Positions 1-8,011 of a DNA stretch of 64,000 nt are shown here, piece after piece. The notes below the pieces were generated by a model, which was not told the DNA's origin, did not search any database, and saw only the letters and a program-made list of their open reading frames with translations. The position numbers and the translations under genes were made by a program. Within the stretch, counting starts at the first letter, position 1. Each line of letters opens with the position of its first letter. Origin of the DNA: an uncultured Emticicia sp. (GTDB taxonomy: Bacteria; Bacteroidota; Bacteroidia; Cytophagales; Spirosomataceae); contig NZ_CALCZQ010000030.1 of NCBI RefSeq assembly GCF_937903345.1, positions 124,001-188,000 on the forward strand. The letters are read 5' to 3'.

Positions 1-494
1 TCAACGCTTGTGCCTTTCATCAATACATCAACACCTAATTCGTTGGCTCTTAATGCTCCACCCGAATCGGTTGAGAAATATGGGTTTCCCGTTCCTGCTC
101 CTAAGATTACGATACGACCTTTTTCGAGGTGACGAATCGCACGACGCCGAATAAATGGCTCGGCAACTTGTTCCATTTTGATGGCCGACATCAAACGAGT
201 GTTTAATCCAGTTTTTTCTAAGGCACTTTGCACCGCCATACCATTGATTACGGTTGCAATCATGCCCATATAATCGCCTTGTTCACGGTCGATGCCAGAG
301 CTTTGGCTCGCTCCACGAAAAATATTTCCACCACCGATTACGATTGCTACTTCACAACCCGCTTCAACAATAGATTTAATTTCTTGGGCGTATTGCGAAA
401 GAATTTCAGAGTTAATAATTTGGCTTTTATCGCCACCGTTGAGGGCTTCGCCACTTAATTTTAGGAGGATTCGTTTGTATTTTAGTTCAGACAT
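1..494 (-). CDS. pyrH: UMP kinase (N-terminal part; runs off the window)
   Basis: Uridylate kinase, phosphorylating UMP to UDP in the cytoplasm for pyrimidine nucleotide synthesis. The reverse strand reads from ATG at 494 as MSELKYKRILLKLSGEAL, followed by the glycine-rich IVIGGGNIFRG segment, the AVQSALEKTGLNTRLMSAI region and ILGAGTGNPYFSTDSGGALR; these are hallmark segments of bacterial PyrH of the amino-acid kinase fold. About 164 residues are present, so roughly the C-terminal third lies before base 1. In many Bacteroidota pyrH is followed by the ribosome recycling factor gene frr; this cannot be checked here. The start is the ATG right before the conserved KYKRILLKLSGE block. Identity is very secure. 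Confidence 0.96.
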   Translation of the reverse strand, partial: MSELKYKRILLKLSGEALNGGDKSQIINSEILSQYAQEIKSIVEAGCEVAIVIGGGNIFRGASQSSGIDREQGDYMGMIATVINGMAVQSALEKTGLNTRLMSAIKMEQVAEPFIRRRAIRHLEKGRIVILGAGTGNPYFSTDSGGALRANELGVDVLMKGTSV

Positions 495-512
495 TGAGGG
501 AGTATTTTATAG

Positions 513-520
513 CAAAGTTA
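513..520 (-). promoter_or_regulatory. Possible -7 promoter box of pyrH
   Basis: The reverse strand reads TAACTTTG, matching the Bacteroidota -7 consensus TAnnTTTG, 18 nt before the pyrH start codon. No clear TTG -33 element is seen at the expected 17-23 nt spacing, so the call rests on one box only. Confidence 0.3.
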
Positions 521-586
521 GGGTTAAATTTTTGAGTTTGAAAAATTTTGAAGGGAGAAATTTGAATTGAATCATTTAAACAAGTA

Positions 587-623
587 TGGCACACCTATTT
601 GTCTTAAACAATAGGGTGTGCCA
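587..623 (-). terminator. Hairpin after the biotin-carrier gene
   Basis: TGGCACACCTATT (587-599) is complementary to AATAGGGTGTGCCA (610-623) apart from a one-base bulge, with a 10-nt loop. It lies 46 nt past the stop of the biotin-carrier gene at 669 and, on the reverse strand, is followed by a weak T-containing tail, so it may end that transcript ahead of pyrH. Confidence 0.5.
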
Positions 624-668
624 ATCTTCAGCTTTAATTTTATCTAATAATAAGTCGAATTGCTTTTT

Positions 669-1166
669 TTACTCAAATTCAATAATTAATCTTCCTTTTT
701 CTACACTATCACCAATGTTTGTCTTTATACTTTTTACAATCCCATCACCTATGGCTTTTATGGCGTTTTCCATTTTCATGGCTACTAAAATCAATAGTAC
801 ATCTCCTTTTTTTACTTCATCGCCTACTTTTACTTTTATTTCATAAATTAAGCCCGGCATTGGAGCTTTTAGGTTATTGAGTTTAGTTGATGCCGTACTG
901 CTCAGACCCATTTTTTCCAAAAGTAAATCTGTTCGGTTTTTAAGATTTACTATATGAATTGTTCCGTTGACTTTTAGTTTAAATATTTTTTCAACATAAT
1001 TGGCCTCAACAAGTTCGGCATTATAAACTTTATTATCTTTTATGATATGATAATGGTTATGAGAAATATATCTACAATCCCATGTAAAAGGTAGGTTATT
1101 AACTAAAATTCCTCCTTTTTCCTCTGAAATCTCAAAAGTTTGGTCGTTTATAATTGCTTTTTGCAT
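669..1166 (-). CDS. Biotin carboxyl carrier protein domain (acyl-CoA carboxylase biotin subunit)
   Basis: A 165-residue biotinyl-lipoyl carrier. The C-terminal 70 residues form the biotinyl domain (PMPGLIYEIKVKVGDEVKKG) with the attachment motif AMKMEN, so Lys131 is the expected biotinylation site. The N-terminal 90 residues match the linker region that precedes the carrier in Bacteroidota acetyl/propionyl-CoA carboxylase biotin subunits. Such proteins carry CO2 between a biotin carboxylase and a carboxyltransferase, neither of which is in this window. ATG at 1166 is preferred because the reading frame upstream of it (to 1253) has no family resemblance and would be a 29-residue extension. Propionyl-CoA rather than acetyl-CoA carboxylase is plausible but not decidable. 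Confidence 0.88.
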   Translation of the reverse strand: MQKAIINDQTFEISEEKGGILVNNLPFTWDCRYISHNHYHIIKDNKVYNAELVEANYVEKIFKLKVNGTIHIVNLKNRTDLLLEKMGLSSTASTKLNNLKAPMPGLIYEIKVKVGDEVKKGDVLLILVAMKMENAIKAIGDGIVKSIKTNIGDSVEKGRLIIEFE

Positions 1167-1283
1167 GGTTGAAGTTTTTGTTTGAAACTGTTTAGATGTT
1201 GTGGCACATTTTTGAACTTCGTTTTCGTTAAAATTGTATTGTTTTAACAACATTCAACTCAAAACAACAATATGTAACAATAA

Positions 1284-2180
1284 TTATTTTTTATTAATCA
1301 AATATACACCAACCAGAATGATTGTCATACCAAAATAATGCAAAAAAGATATAGATTCGCCGTCAATAAAGCCCATTAAGGTTGCCACAACAGGAATTAA
1401 ATAAGTGACGGAAGAAGCAAAAACAGGTGAAGAAATTTGTAAAACATAGTTGAAAATAATTGCTGCAAGTCCCGAATTGATTGCTCCAAGCAGTAAAAGC
1501 ATTATCAACGGTTGCATATTATCAGCATTTATTCGATGAATAAAATCGGTAGAAAAGAGGATAATGGCAGAAATGATTGCTACGCTAAAAAGAGTCCAGC
1601 CACTCAATAAAACGGCATTGATTCCTCTTAAATGTTTTCCAATGATATTTACATTAAAGCCGTACATTAACGATGCCAAAATAATCAACAAGGCGTAAGG
1701 GTTTAGTTGGCTAATTGAAAGTCCATCTTTACTTGAAGAAAGCACTAAAATTAAACTTCCTATAAAACCCAATATTAAGCCAGCTACTTGCCAACGTTTG
1801 ATAATTTGTTGGAAGAAAAGTGCTCCAACAATTAGTACAAAAAGGGGCGTTGCTGAGTTTAAAGTTCCAGACAATGAGCTGTTTATTTTGCTTCCAGCAA
1901 AAGCAAATAAGAATGCTGGTAGGAAGTAACCTAAAAGTCCAGAGGCGAGGAAATATTTGGTTTTTTCTTTTGGAAATTGTTTACGAGAGGAGATAATCCA
2001 AGGTAAAAATACTATTCCAGCTGCTAAAATTCTGATTGTTCCGATCTGAACAGGTGTGAAAGCATCAAGACTTTTTTTAATAATGATAAATGAAGAACCC
2101 CACATTATTGCCAATATACTTAATAAAAGCCAAGAAATAAGTGTGCGATTTTTTGGATTGGTAAGGGTGTTTTTATTCAT
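1284..2180 (-). CDS. EamA/DMT-family transporter (drug/metabolite exporter)
   Basis: A 298-residue integral membrane protein with about ten hydrophobic helices in two homologous halves, as in EamA (RhaT/YdcZ-like) transporters. The first helix contains LLSILAIMWGSSFIIIKKSL, the classical start of the first EamA domain, and the second half repeats the pattern (YALLIILASLMYGFNVNIIG). Family members export amino acids, nucleosides or other metabolites; the substrate cannot be read from sequence. It ends 118 nt upstream of the biotin-carrier start and is probably its own transcription unit. An intergenic stretch of degenerate repeats lies upstream. Confidence 0.88.
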   Translation of the reverse strand: MNKNTLTNPKNRTLISWLLLSILAIMWGSSFIIIKKSLDAFTPVQIGTIRILAAGIVFLPWIISSRKQFPKEKTKYFLASGLLGYFLPAFLFAFAGSKINSSLSGTLNSATPLFVLIVGALFFQQIIKRWQVAGLILGFIGSLILVLSSSKDGLSISQLNPYALLIILASLMYGFNVNIIGKHLRGINAVLLSGWTLFSVAIISAIILFSTDFIHRINADNMQPLIMLLLLGAINSGLAAIIFNYVLQISSPVFASSVTYLIPVVATLMGFIDGESISFLHYFGMTIILVGVYLINKK

Positions 2181-2189
2181 AATGAATGT

Positions 2190-2305
2190 TTGAATGCCTC
2201 AATGATAGAATGAGTAAATGTTTGAAGGCTAGCATGTTTTAATGATAAAATGAGAGAGTATCAATTTGAAATTTTTTCATTTTCTCATTCAATCATTGAA
2301 ACATT
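2190..2305. repeat. Degenerate AT-rich intergenic repeats
   Basis: The gap between dusB and the EamA gene is made of variations on AATGATTGAATGAG / CTCATTCAATCATT (for example 2283-2296 and, inverted, 2199-2216). Related CACTCATTCAATCATT and CTTCAATCATT strings occur near 21847-21862 and 32250-32284. No gene is seen. Confidence 0.45.
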
Positions 2306-2309
2306 GGGT

Positions 2310-3338
2310 TTAATCTACACCAGCGTATTCGACTTTTATTTCTTGTTTTTCAAGTAAAAAACCATCGTAAACTCTTGAAACTTCATCGAGAATTGAAAGG
2401 ATTTCTTGGAAATCCATCGAAAGTACCAAACGCATTCGGTATTCTTTGAAGTTGGGTAAACCTTTAAAATAATTGCTATAATGGCGACGCATCTCTAAAA
2501 TTCCTTGGCGTTCATTTTTCCACTTCATCGAAAACTCCAAATGTTTTTTTGCGGCGTCAACTCGTTGTTCGATACTTGGTGGGGCAAGTTTTTGACCAGT
2601 TTTGAAGTAATACTTTATTTCATTGAAGATCCAAGGATAGCCAATGGCGGCACGGCCAATCATGATGCCATCAACACCAAAACGGTTTCGATATTCAAGG
2701 GCTTTTTCGGGGGAATCAATATCTCCATTACCAAAAATCGGAATTTTGATGCGTGGATTTTCTTTGATTTTGGCAATTAAAGTCCAATCGGCTTCGCCTT
2801 TATACATTTGAGCTCTCGTACGTCCATGGACAGTAAGTGCCTGAATACCAACGTCTTGTAAGCGTTCGGCAACTTCACCAATATTTTTTGTTTCTTCATT
2901 CCAACCCAAACGAGTTTTTACAGTAACCGGTAAATGGGTGTTTTTCACAACTGCGGAAGTCATTTCCGCCATTTTAGGAATATCTTGTAATAAAGCCGCA
3001 CCTGCACCCCTACATGCAACATTTTTTACTGGACAACCATAATTAATATCAATTAAATCGGGTTTGGCGGCTGTGGCTATGCGTGAACATTCACCCATCG
3101 TTTCAACATCGCTACCAAAAAGTTGGATTCCGATAGGGCGTTCGTATTCAAAAATGTCAAGTTTCATTACACTTTTGGCTGCATTTCGAATAAGCCCTTC
3201 TGATGAAATAAACTCAGTGTACATTAAATCAGCACCGTTTTCTTTACAAACCAACCGAAAAGGAGGGTCGCTCACGTCTTCCATTGGAGCGAGTAATAAT
3301 GGGAATTCCCCTAAATCAATATTCCCTATTTTTGCCAT
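2310..3338 (-). CDS. dusB: tRNA-dihydrouridine synthase
   Basis: An FMN-dependent enzyme that reduces specific uridines in the tRNA D-loop. The 342-residue product begins with the TIM-barrel signature LLLAPMEDVSDPPFR, continues with DINYGCPVKNVACRGAGAALL carrying the catalytic Cys109, then VTVKTRLGW, LTVHGRTRAQMYKG, IFGNGDI and DGIMIGRAAIGYPWIF; these place it in the DusB group. ATG at 3338 is chosen because the barrel starts there; an upstream in-frame start at 3383 would add 15 residues without family support. The C-terminal helical tRNA-binding part (HLEFSMKWKNERQGILEMRRHYSNYFKG) is complete. It stands alone between divergent and same-strand genes. Confidence 0.95.
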   Translation of the reverse strand: MAKIGNIDLGEFPLLLAPMEDVSDPPFRLVCKENGADLMYTEFISSEGLIRNAAKSVMKLDIFEYERPIGIQLFGSDVETMGECSRIATAAKPDLIDINYGCPVKNVACRGAGAALLQDIPKMAEMTSAVVKNTHLPVTVKTRLGWNEETKNIGEVAERLQDVGIQALTVHGRTRAQMYKGEADWTLIAKIKENPRIKIPIFGNGDIDSPEKALEYRNRFGVDGIMIGRAAIGYPWIFNEIKYYFKTGQKLAPPSIEQRVDAAKKHLEFSMKWKNERQGILEMRRHYSNYFKGLPNFKEYRMRLVLSMDFQEILSILDEVSRVYDGFLLEKQEIKVEYAGVD

Positions 3339-3360
3339 ATTTCTGCTAAATCTTTTATAA

Positions 3361-3412
3361 AACAAGTTCGTAACTTGTCTCAACTTATAATGAACAGGTT
3401 AGAAACTTGTTC
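3361..3412. repeat. Two tandem ACAAGTT-type dyads
   Basis: ACAAGTT-CGT-AACTTGT (3362-3378) and AACAGGTT-AGA-AACTTGTT (3393-3411) are two adjacent copies of the same inverted motif, the second with one G-T pair. They lie just upstream of dusB in the 192-bp divergent gap to the CPBP protease gene. The remainder of the gap shows nothing else. They may be small transcribed hairpins or a protein site. Confidence 0.45.
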
Positions 3413-3530
3413 TACAAAATCTTAACTATAAATAAATGCTAATAATTCCTTTTGAAAAGTCAAAAGTGGCTTAAAGATTGCGAATGCAGGAAATACTGAA
3501 TAATTTTACCACAAAATTACGAAAAAACTT

Positions 3531-4469
3531 ATGAAACTTACCGATTCTCGTGAAAACCCCGCAGCTTCATCGCTTCTTGTAATTATAGGCTTATTTTTAA
3601 TAGGTTTTTTGTTTATAGGAAGTGTGATTCAGATTTTAATAATGTTGGTGGCTGGTGCATCGCTTACCGATTTTATGAATAGTGATGGCGATTTTTCTAA
3701 ATTACCTAATGCTTGGCTCGGAATGATTTTTGGGCAAGGTTTAGGCTCATTTTTAGGTTTTATAGGCACTTCCTGGTTTTATTGGAGAATTATCGAGAAA
3801 AAATCTTGGAGAGACCTTGATTTCAGGAGAACACCAGTTTTGGCAGTTTTTGGAACCGTGGTTTTGATAGAAATTGCTTTCATGGGTTTCAATGGTTGGT
3901 TACAAGAGCTCAATCAAGCAGTTGCGTTTCCCGACTCTTTGAAAAATTTAGAAGTTATATTGAAAGGAATGGAAGATAAACTGGCCAAAACCACTAAATT
4001 TTTTACAGATTTTACTTCTTTTTGGCAGTTTTTTTTAGCTTTTATTGTAATGGCAGTGATTGCTGGAATAGGAGAAGAATTGATTTTTAGAGGATTAATC
4101 ATGCGGAAATTGTTGCTCGGAACGGGCAATCCACATATTGCTATTTGGGTTTCTGCTTTTATTTTTGCAGCCATTCACTTTCAGTTTTATGGTATTTTGC
4201 CTCGAATGATGTTAGGTGTAATTTTCGGCTATTTATATTTGTGGACAGGCAATATTCGTGTTCCGATTTTTGCCCATATTTTCAATAATGGTTTTGCTTT
4301 GACAATTATGTATTTGCACAACTTAGGAATCGTAAAAACCGATTTGGAAAGTATAGATAATGTGCCGTTATCAATTGTAGGTTTTTCTTTGATTGCAACT
4401 ATTGGACTCTTGTTTTTGTTGAAAAATTACACAAATAGTCAATCTTCAATAGTCGAAAGTCAACAGTAA
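3531..4469 (+). CDS. CPBP-family intramembrane metalloprotease
   Basis: A 312-residue polytopic membrane protein of the CPBP/Abi (CAAX protease and bacteriocin-processing) family. The family motifs are complete: GIGEELIFRGLIMRKL with Glu182-Glu183 and Arg187, AAIHFQFYG with His216, and FAHIFNNG with His249 and Asn252, which together form the intramembrane zinc or glutamate active site. Eight or so hydrophobic segments are visible. Bacterial members are implicated in bacteriocin self-immunity, peptide processing or membrane-protein maturation; no bacteriocin-like partner is seen. A 43-residue membrane protein follows 10 nt downstream and probably shares the transcript. Confidence 0.9.
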   Translation: MKLTDSRENPAASSLLVIIGLFLIGFLFIGSVIQILIMLVAGASLTDFMNSDGDFSKLPNAWLGMIFGQGLGSFLGFIGTSWFYWRIIEKKSWRDLDFRRTPVLAVFGTVVLIEIAFMGFNGWLQELNQAVAFPDSLKNLEVILKGMEDKLAKTTKFFTDFTSFWQFFLAFIVMAVIAGIGEELIFRGLIMRKLLLGTGNPHIAIWVSAFIFAAIHFQFYGILPRMMLGVIFGYLYLWTGNIRVPIFAHIFNNGFALTIMYLHNLGIVKTDLESIDNVPLSIVGFSLIATIGLLFLLKNYTNSQSSIVESQQ

Positions 4470-4479
4470 AAATTTTTTT

Positions 4480-4611
4480 ATGGAAGAACAGTCGAAATTT
4501 AAGCAGTGGTTCAAACGGCTCGGATGGGCTGGTTTTCTATTTTTTTTGATAAAAGGCTTACTTTGGTTAATAATCCCGTACTTAATTGCAAAAGGAATTA
4601 TTGGGAAATAA
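4480..4611 (+). CDS. Small membrane protein, 43 residues
   Basis: A short frame starting ATG 10 nt after the CPBP protease stop and ending TAA at 4611. It begins MEEQSKFKQWFKRLGWAGF, a charged amphipathic stretch, then one hydrophobic helix (FFLIKGLLWLIIPYLIAKGI) and ends IIGK. The charge pattern suggests the N-terminus in the cytoplasm and a single membrane span. The tight spacing argues for co-transcription with the protease gene, and it may be a partner or substrate, but that is inference. Similar short proteins are common and usually unannotated in this phylum. Confidence 0.6.
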   Translation: MEEQSKFKQWFKRLGWAGFLFFLIKGLLWLIIPYLIAKGIIGK

Positions 4612-4621
4612 TTAATAATGA

Positions 4622-4692
4622 AGAATTAAGAATGGCATATTTTTCGTAAATTCTATTTACTCATTCTTAATTCTACATTCTTCATTCCACAT
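4622..4692. repeat. Inverted intergenic repeat between converging genes
   Basis: AGAATTAAGAATG (4622-4634) is the perfect reverse complement of CATTCTTAATTCT (4662-4674), with a 27-nt loop, followed by ATTCTAC/ATTCTTC-like heptamers up to 4692. It sits between the 43-residue gene and the converging gamma-glutamyltransferase gene and may act as a bidirectional terminator as well as being part of a dispersed repeat family. Confidence 0.5.
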
Positions 4693-4693
4693 T

Positions 4694-6475
4694 CTAATAT
4701 CCTACACTTGTATTATCGGCTCGAGGGTCAGATGCACCTTCGAGTGTGCCATCTTGGCGTAGCATAATACAGTCCATTCTTCCAAGTGTACCTTTTTGGG
4801 CATCAATGATATACCCTCTTGATTTTAGGGCGTTCACTGTCTTTTCATTGAAAGCATTTGGCTCGTAAACCGTGCGGTCAGGCAACCATTGATGATGGAA
4901 TTTAAGAGCATTTACTGCTTGTTGCATCGTCATTCCGTGTTCGGTTACGTTCAGAATTGTTTGAAAAACTGAAGTAATAATCGTCGAACCGCCTGGCGTT
5001 CCTACTGCCATCAAAAACTTTCCATCTTTTTCTACAATCGTTGGTGTCATTGATGACAACATCCGTTTTTCGGGTTGAATTTCGTTGGCTTCATTACCAA
5101 TTAAACCAAACATATTTGGGACACCTGCTTTGATGCTGAAATCATCCATTTCATTATTCATCAAAAAACCTCCTCCCGAAACTACAACTTTACTGCCATA
5201 ACCACCATTAAGCGTTGTTGTTATCGAAACGGCATTGCCTTCTTTGTCAACTACGGAGTAATGCGTAGTTTCATTCGATTCTTTTCCACTAATATTTCCG
5301 CCTCCAATATTTTTACTATCAGTTGCTTTTTCAAAATTGAAATCTTTCCAACGTCGTTCTAAATAAGGCTTACTCATTAGTTCTTTCATCGGTACTTTTA
5401 CAAAATCCATGTCACCCATCCATTCGGCACGGTCAGCATAGACACGGCGTTCGGCTTCAATCATTACTTGTACTGTCGAATCTGTGTTGAATCCCCACTT
5501 ACGCAAAGGATAAGGCTCAACAAAACGTAGAAGTTGTACCAAAGCCACGCCTCCACTCGACGACGGTGGCATTGTGATAATTTTATAGTTTTTGTAATTG
5601 GCCGTAATTGGTTCACGCCAAGCTGAATGATATTTTTTGAGGTCTTCATGGGAGATTATTCCTCCACCTTTTTTCATTTCATTGACCAACAAATCAGCTA
5701 CTTCTCCTTCGTAAAAGCCATTTCGGCCTTTTGCTTGAATAATTCTTAGCGTTTTTCCTAAATCTTTTTGAATCAACAAATCACCTTTTACCCAATCACG
5801 GTTGTCTGGATTTATAAAATAAGGTGTATTTTCGCCATTTACTTTTTTGAAAACTGTTTTATTGTTATTTAATCCAAGAGCTTCACGGTCGGTCAGAATT
5901 ACACCTTTTTCTGCCAAATCAATAGCCGGCTGGATTACTTTATCCCACGATAGTTTTCCGAATTTCTTATGAATTTCTGCCATTCCATCAACAGCACCTG
6001 GAACGCCACTTGCCAAATGTCCAAGTAAACTTAGACCCTGAATCACATCACCTTTAGTATCTAAATACATATCTCGATTGGCTTTTAGTGGAGCCTTTTC
6101 CCTAAAATCAAGTGTATATGTCTTGCCGTTTTTATCTCTGATTACAGCGAATCCACCACCGCCTAAGTTTCCTGCAAAGGGAAATACTACAGCCAATGCA
6201 AAGTGGGTAGCAACGGCTGCATCAATGGCATTTCCACCCATTTTCATTATTTCTACACCAACTTTCGAGGCTTCAGGATGAGCAGATGCTACCATTCCGT
6301 TTTGCCCAATTACACCTTTTCGGTCAGAGAAAAATGCTTTTTGATTAGGGTCTTCTTCAAAAAGTACAAATAAGTCTTTTGATTTGCTCGAAACAGCATC
6401 GGTTGTTTGAGTAGGTTTGTTTTTGCAGGAAAAAACTATTGTAAATAAAGTTAGGAGTAAAAGTGTTTTCTTCAT
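4694..6475 (-). CDS. ggt: Gamma-glutamyltransferase precursor (lipoprotein)
   Basis: Hydrolyses or transfers the gamma-glutamyl group of glutathione and related peptides. The 593-residue proenzyme starts with a lipoprotein signal (MKKTLLLLTLFTIVFSC, lipobox Cys17), so it should be anchored in the periplasm. The large-subunit part shows GGNAIDAAVATHFALAVVFP, NLGGGGFAVIRD and LDFREKAP; the autocleavage site is the TTHYS motif, Thr403 becoming the N-terminal nucleophile of the small subunit. GGYGSKVVVSGGGFLMNNEMDD contributes to the pocket and MTPTIVEKDGKFLMAVGTPGG is also typical. The C-terminal RADNTSVGY ending is complete. It is a single gene with about 170 bp of gene-free DNA upstream. Confidence 0.95.
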   Translation of the reverse strand: MKKTLLLLTLFTIVFSCKNKPTQTTDAVSSKSKDLFVLFEEDPNQKAFFSDRKGVIGQNGMVASAHPEASKVGVEIMKMGGNAIDAAVATHFALAVVFPFAGNLGGGGFAVIRDKNGKTYTLDFREKAPLKANRDMYLDTKGDVIQGLSLLGHLASGVPGAVDGMAEIHKKFGKLSWDKVIQPAIDLAEKGVILTDREALGLNNNKTVFKKVNGENTPYFINPDNRDWVKGDLLIQKDLGKTLRIIQAKGRNGFYEGEVADLLVNEMKKGGGIISHEDLKKYHSAWREPITANYKNYKIITMPPSSSGGVALVQLLRFVEPYPLRKWGFNTDSTVQVMIEAERRVYADRAEWMGDMDFVKVPMKELMSKPYLERRWKDFNFEKATDSKNIGGGNISGKESNETTHYSVVDKEGNAVSITTTLNGGYGSKVVVSGGGFLMNNEMDDFSIKAGVPNMFGLIGNEANEIQPEKRMLSSMTPTIVEKDGKFLMAVGTPGGSTIITSVFQTILNVTEHGMTMQQAVNALKFHHQWLPDRTVYEPNAFNEKTVNALKSRGYIIDAQKGTLGRMDCIMLRQDGTLEGASDPRADNTSVGY

Positions 6476-6649
6476 ACTTGATTAGATTGTTGATTAATGA
6501 ATGCGAAGTTCAACCCCACATATCCTTGAAATTTGCCGTTAATTTACTAAAAACTACTGATTGACGAAATTCATTTCCGAAAGTTATTTCTTAGACCTAT
6601 TTTCGTAAAATTATTAATTTAAAAAAACTGTCCTTCAGGACTATAAATT

Positions 6650-7894
6650 ATGAAGGTATTCCTATTGATATTTGAGAGTTTTCGTTTTGCGATGAACGCC
6701 TTGAAAGAAAATATTTTACGTACAGTTTTATCGCTTTTGGGGGTAACTGTCGGGATTTTCTCAATTATTGGCGTTTATACTATGGTTGACTCACTCGAAT
6801 CAAATATTAAAGGTAGTTTGAGTTCGATTGGGACCAATGTGATTTATGTGCAGAAATGGCCTTGGTTTTTTGGAGGAGGTGATTATCCGTGGTGGAAATA
6901 TTTCCGTCGACCAGAACCTAAGTATGATGAGTTTAGATATTTAAAAGATAATCTCGAAAATGCCCAAGCAGTATCGATGATAGATTTTGCGGGTGGAGTT
7001 TCTTGCAAAAAAGGCAATAATAGCATAGATGCTTTATGTCAAGGAATTACCTATGATTTTACGGAAATTACAGAAGTACCGATTGTAAATGGTCGTTATT
7101 TTGCTCCGCAAGAAGTAGAATCTGGCAGGAATGTGGGAGTTTTAGGTGCCGATATTGCTGACGCTTTATTTCCAGATGCTGACCCAATCGGACAGGTTTT
7201 TAAGATGAAAGGGCAAAATATTACAGTAATTGGTGTGCAAGAGCGAAAAGGAAAGCAAATTGCTGATTTCGGAGGTAATCCTGACGAAAAGGTATTTATC
7301 CCATTTCTTTCCCACAAACGTATTTTTTCTTCTGGCGAACCTTATGGAGATATTGTGTTGAAAGGATTCGATAATGATGAAGGTCTGTTTGAATTGGAAG
7401 GCGAAGTAACAGGTTTGATGCGTACAAAACGAGGTTTACGACCATCAGAAGATGATAGTTTTGCCCTTAACCGCCCCGAAGCAGCAGCTGCAGCCTTGGG
7501 AGAATTATTTAAGGTTATTGGTGGTGCAGGAACAATTATTGGACTTTTCTCCCTCCTAATCGGTGGTTTTGGTATTGCAAATATTATGTTCGTATCGGTT
7601 AAAGAACGCACAAACATTGTAGGAATTCAGAAATCTTTAGGAGCAAAAAACTCTTTTATTCTTTATCAATTTCTTTTTGAATCTATATTTCTGTGTTTGA
7701 TTGGTGGATTTTGTGGAATTCTCTTGGTCTATTTATTGAGTTTCTTGCCACTTGGCTCGCTTGAAATTGTATTGACATCGGAAAATATCTTGAAAGGATT
7801 GTTCATTTCAAGTGCAATTGGTTTGATTTCGGGTATTTTACCCGCATGGCAAGCCGCCCGGCTCGATCCTGTAATTGCAATTAGGAGTAAATAA
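6650..7894 (+). CDS. MacB/FtsX-type ABC transporter permease
   Basis: A 414-residue permease of the MacB type: an N-terminal membrane helix (residues ~20-45, TVLSLLGVTVGIFSIIGVYT), a large periplasmic MacB_PCD domain up to about residue 285, then three C-terminal helices of the FtsX domain (IIGLFSLLIGGFGIANIMFVSVKERTNIVGI... and the final ILPAWQAARLDPVIAIRSK). Family members drive lipoprotein release, peptide or drug export with a separate ATPase. No ATPase or membrane-fusion gene is adjacent, so the partner must be encoded elsewhere. The window NVIYVQKWPWFFGGGDYPWW is an aromatic-rich insertion often seen in Cytophagales homologues. It is followed by a short CCCCT-type hairpin. Confidence 0.9.
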   Translation: MKVFLLIFESFRFAMNALKENILRTVLSLLGVTVGIFSIIGVYTMVDSLESNIKGSLSSIGTNVIYVQKWPWFFGGGDYPWWKYFRRPEPKYDEFRYLKDNLENAQAVSMIDFAGGVSCKKGNNSIDALCQGITYDFTEITEVPIVNGRYFAPQEVESGRNVGVLGADIADALFPDADPIGQVFKMKGQNITVIGVQERKGKQIADFGGNPDEKVFIPFLSHKRIFSSGEPYGDIVLKGFDNDEGLFELEGEVTGLMRTKRGLRPSEDDSFALNRPEAAAAALGELFKVIGGAGTIIGLFSLLIGGFGIANIMFVSVKERTNIVGIQKSLGAKNSFILYQFLFESIFLCLIGGFCGILLVYLLSFLPLGSLEIVLTSENILKGLFISSAIGLISGILPAWQAARLDPVIAIRSK

Positions 7895-7896
7895 AA

Positions 7897-7916
7897 CCCC
7901 TAATCCCTTAAGGGGA
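7897..7916. repeat. Short CCCCT...AAGGGG element (copy 1)
   Basis: ACCCCTAATCCCTTAAGGGG right after the permease stop; the arms CCCCT and AGGGG can pair and CCCTTAAGGG is itself palindromic. Comparable elements occur at 17653-17675 and 31024-31040. Confidence 0.45.
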
Positions 7917-7972
7917 ACTAAATATATTGAGTAATTTTGGGCGAAAGAATGTAGTTATGAGTCTTAAACATC

Positions 7973-8003
7973 ATTCTACATTCTACATTCTACATTCTAC
8001 ATT
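7973..8003. repeat. ATTCTAC heptamer array
   Basis: Four perfect head-to-tail copies of ATTCTAC (7973-8000) followed by ATT, ending 9 nt before the tsaB start codon. The array therefore forms the immediate 5' leader of tsaB. Related ATTCTACATTCTTCATTCC sequence lies at 4672-4692. Confidence 0.7.
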
Positions 8004-8011
8004 TTTTGATA

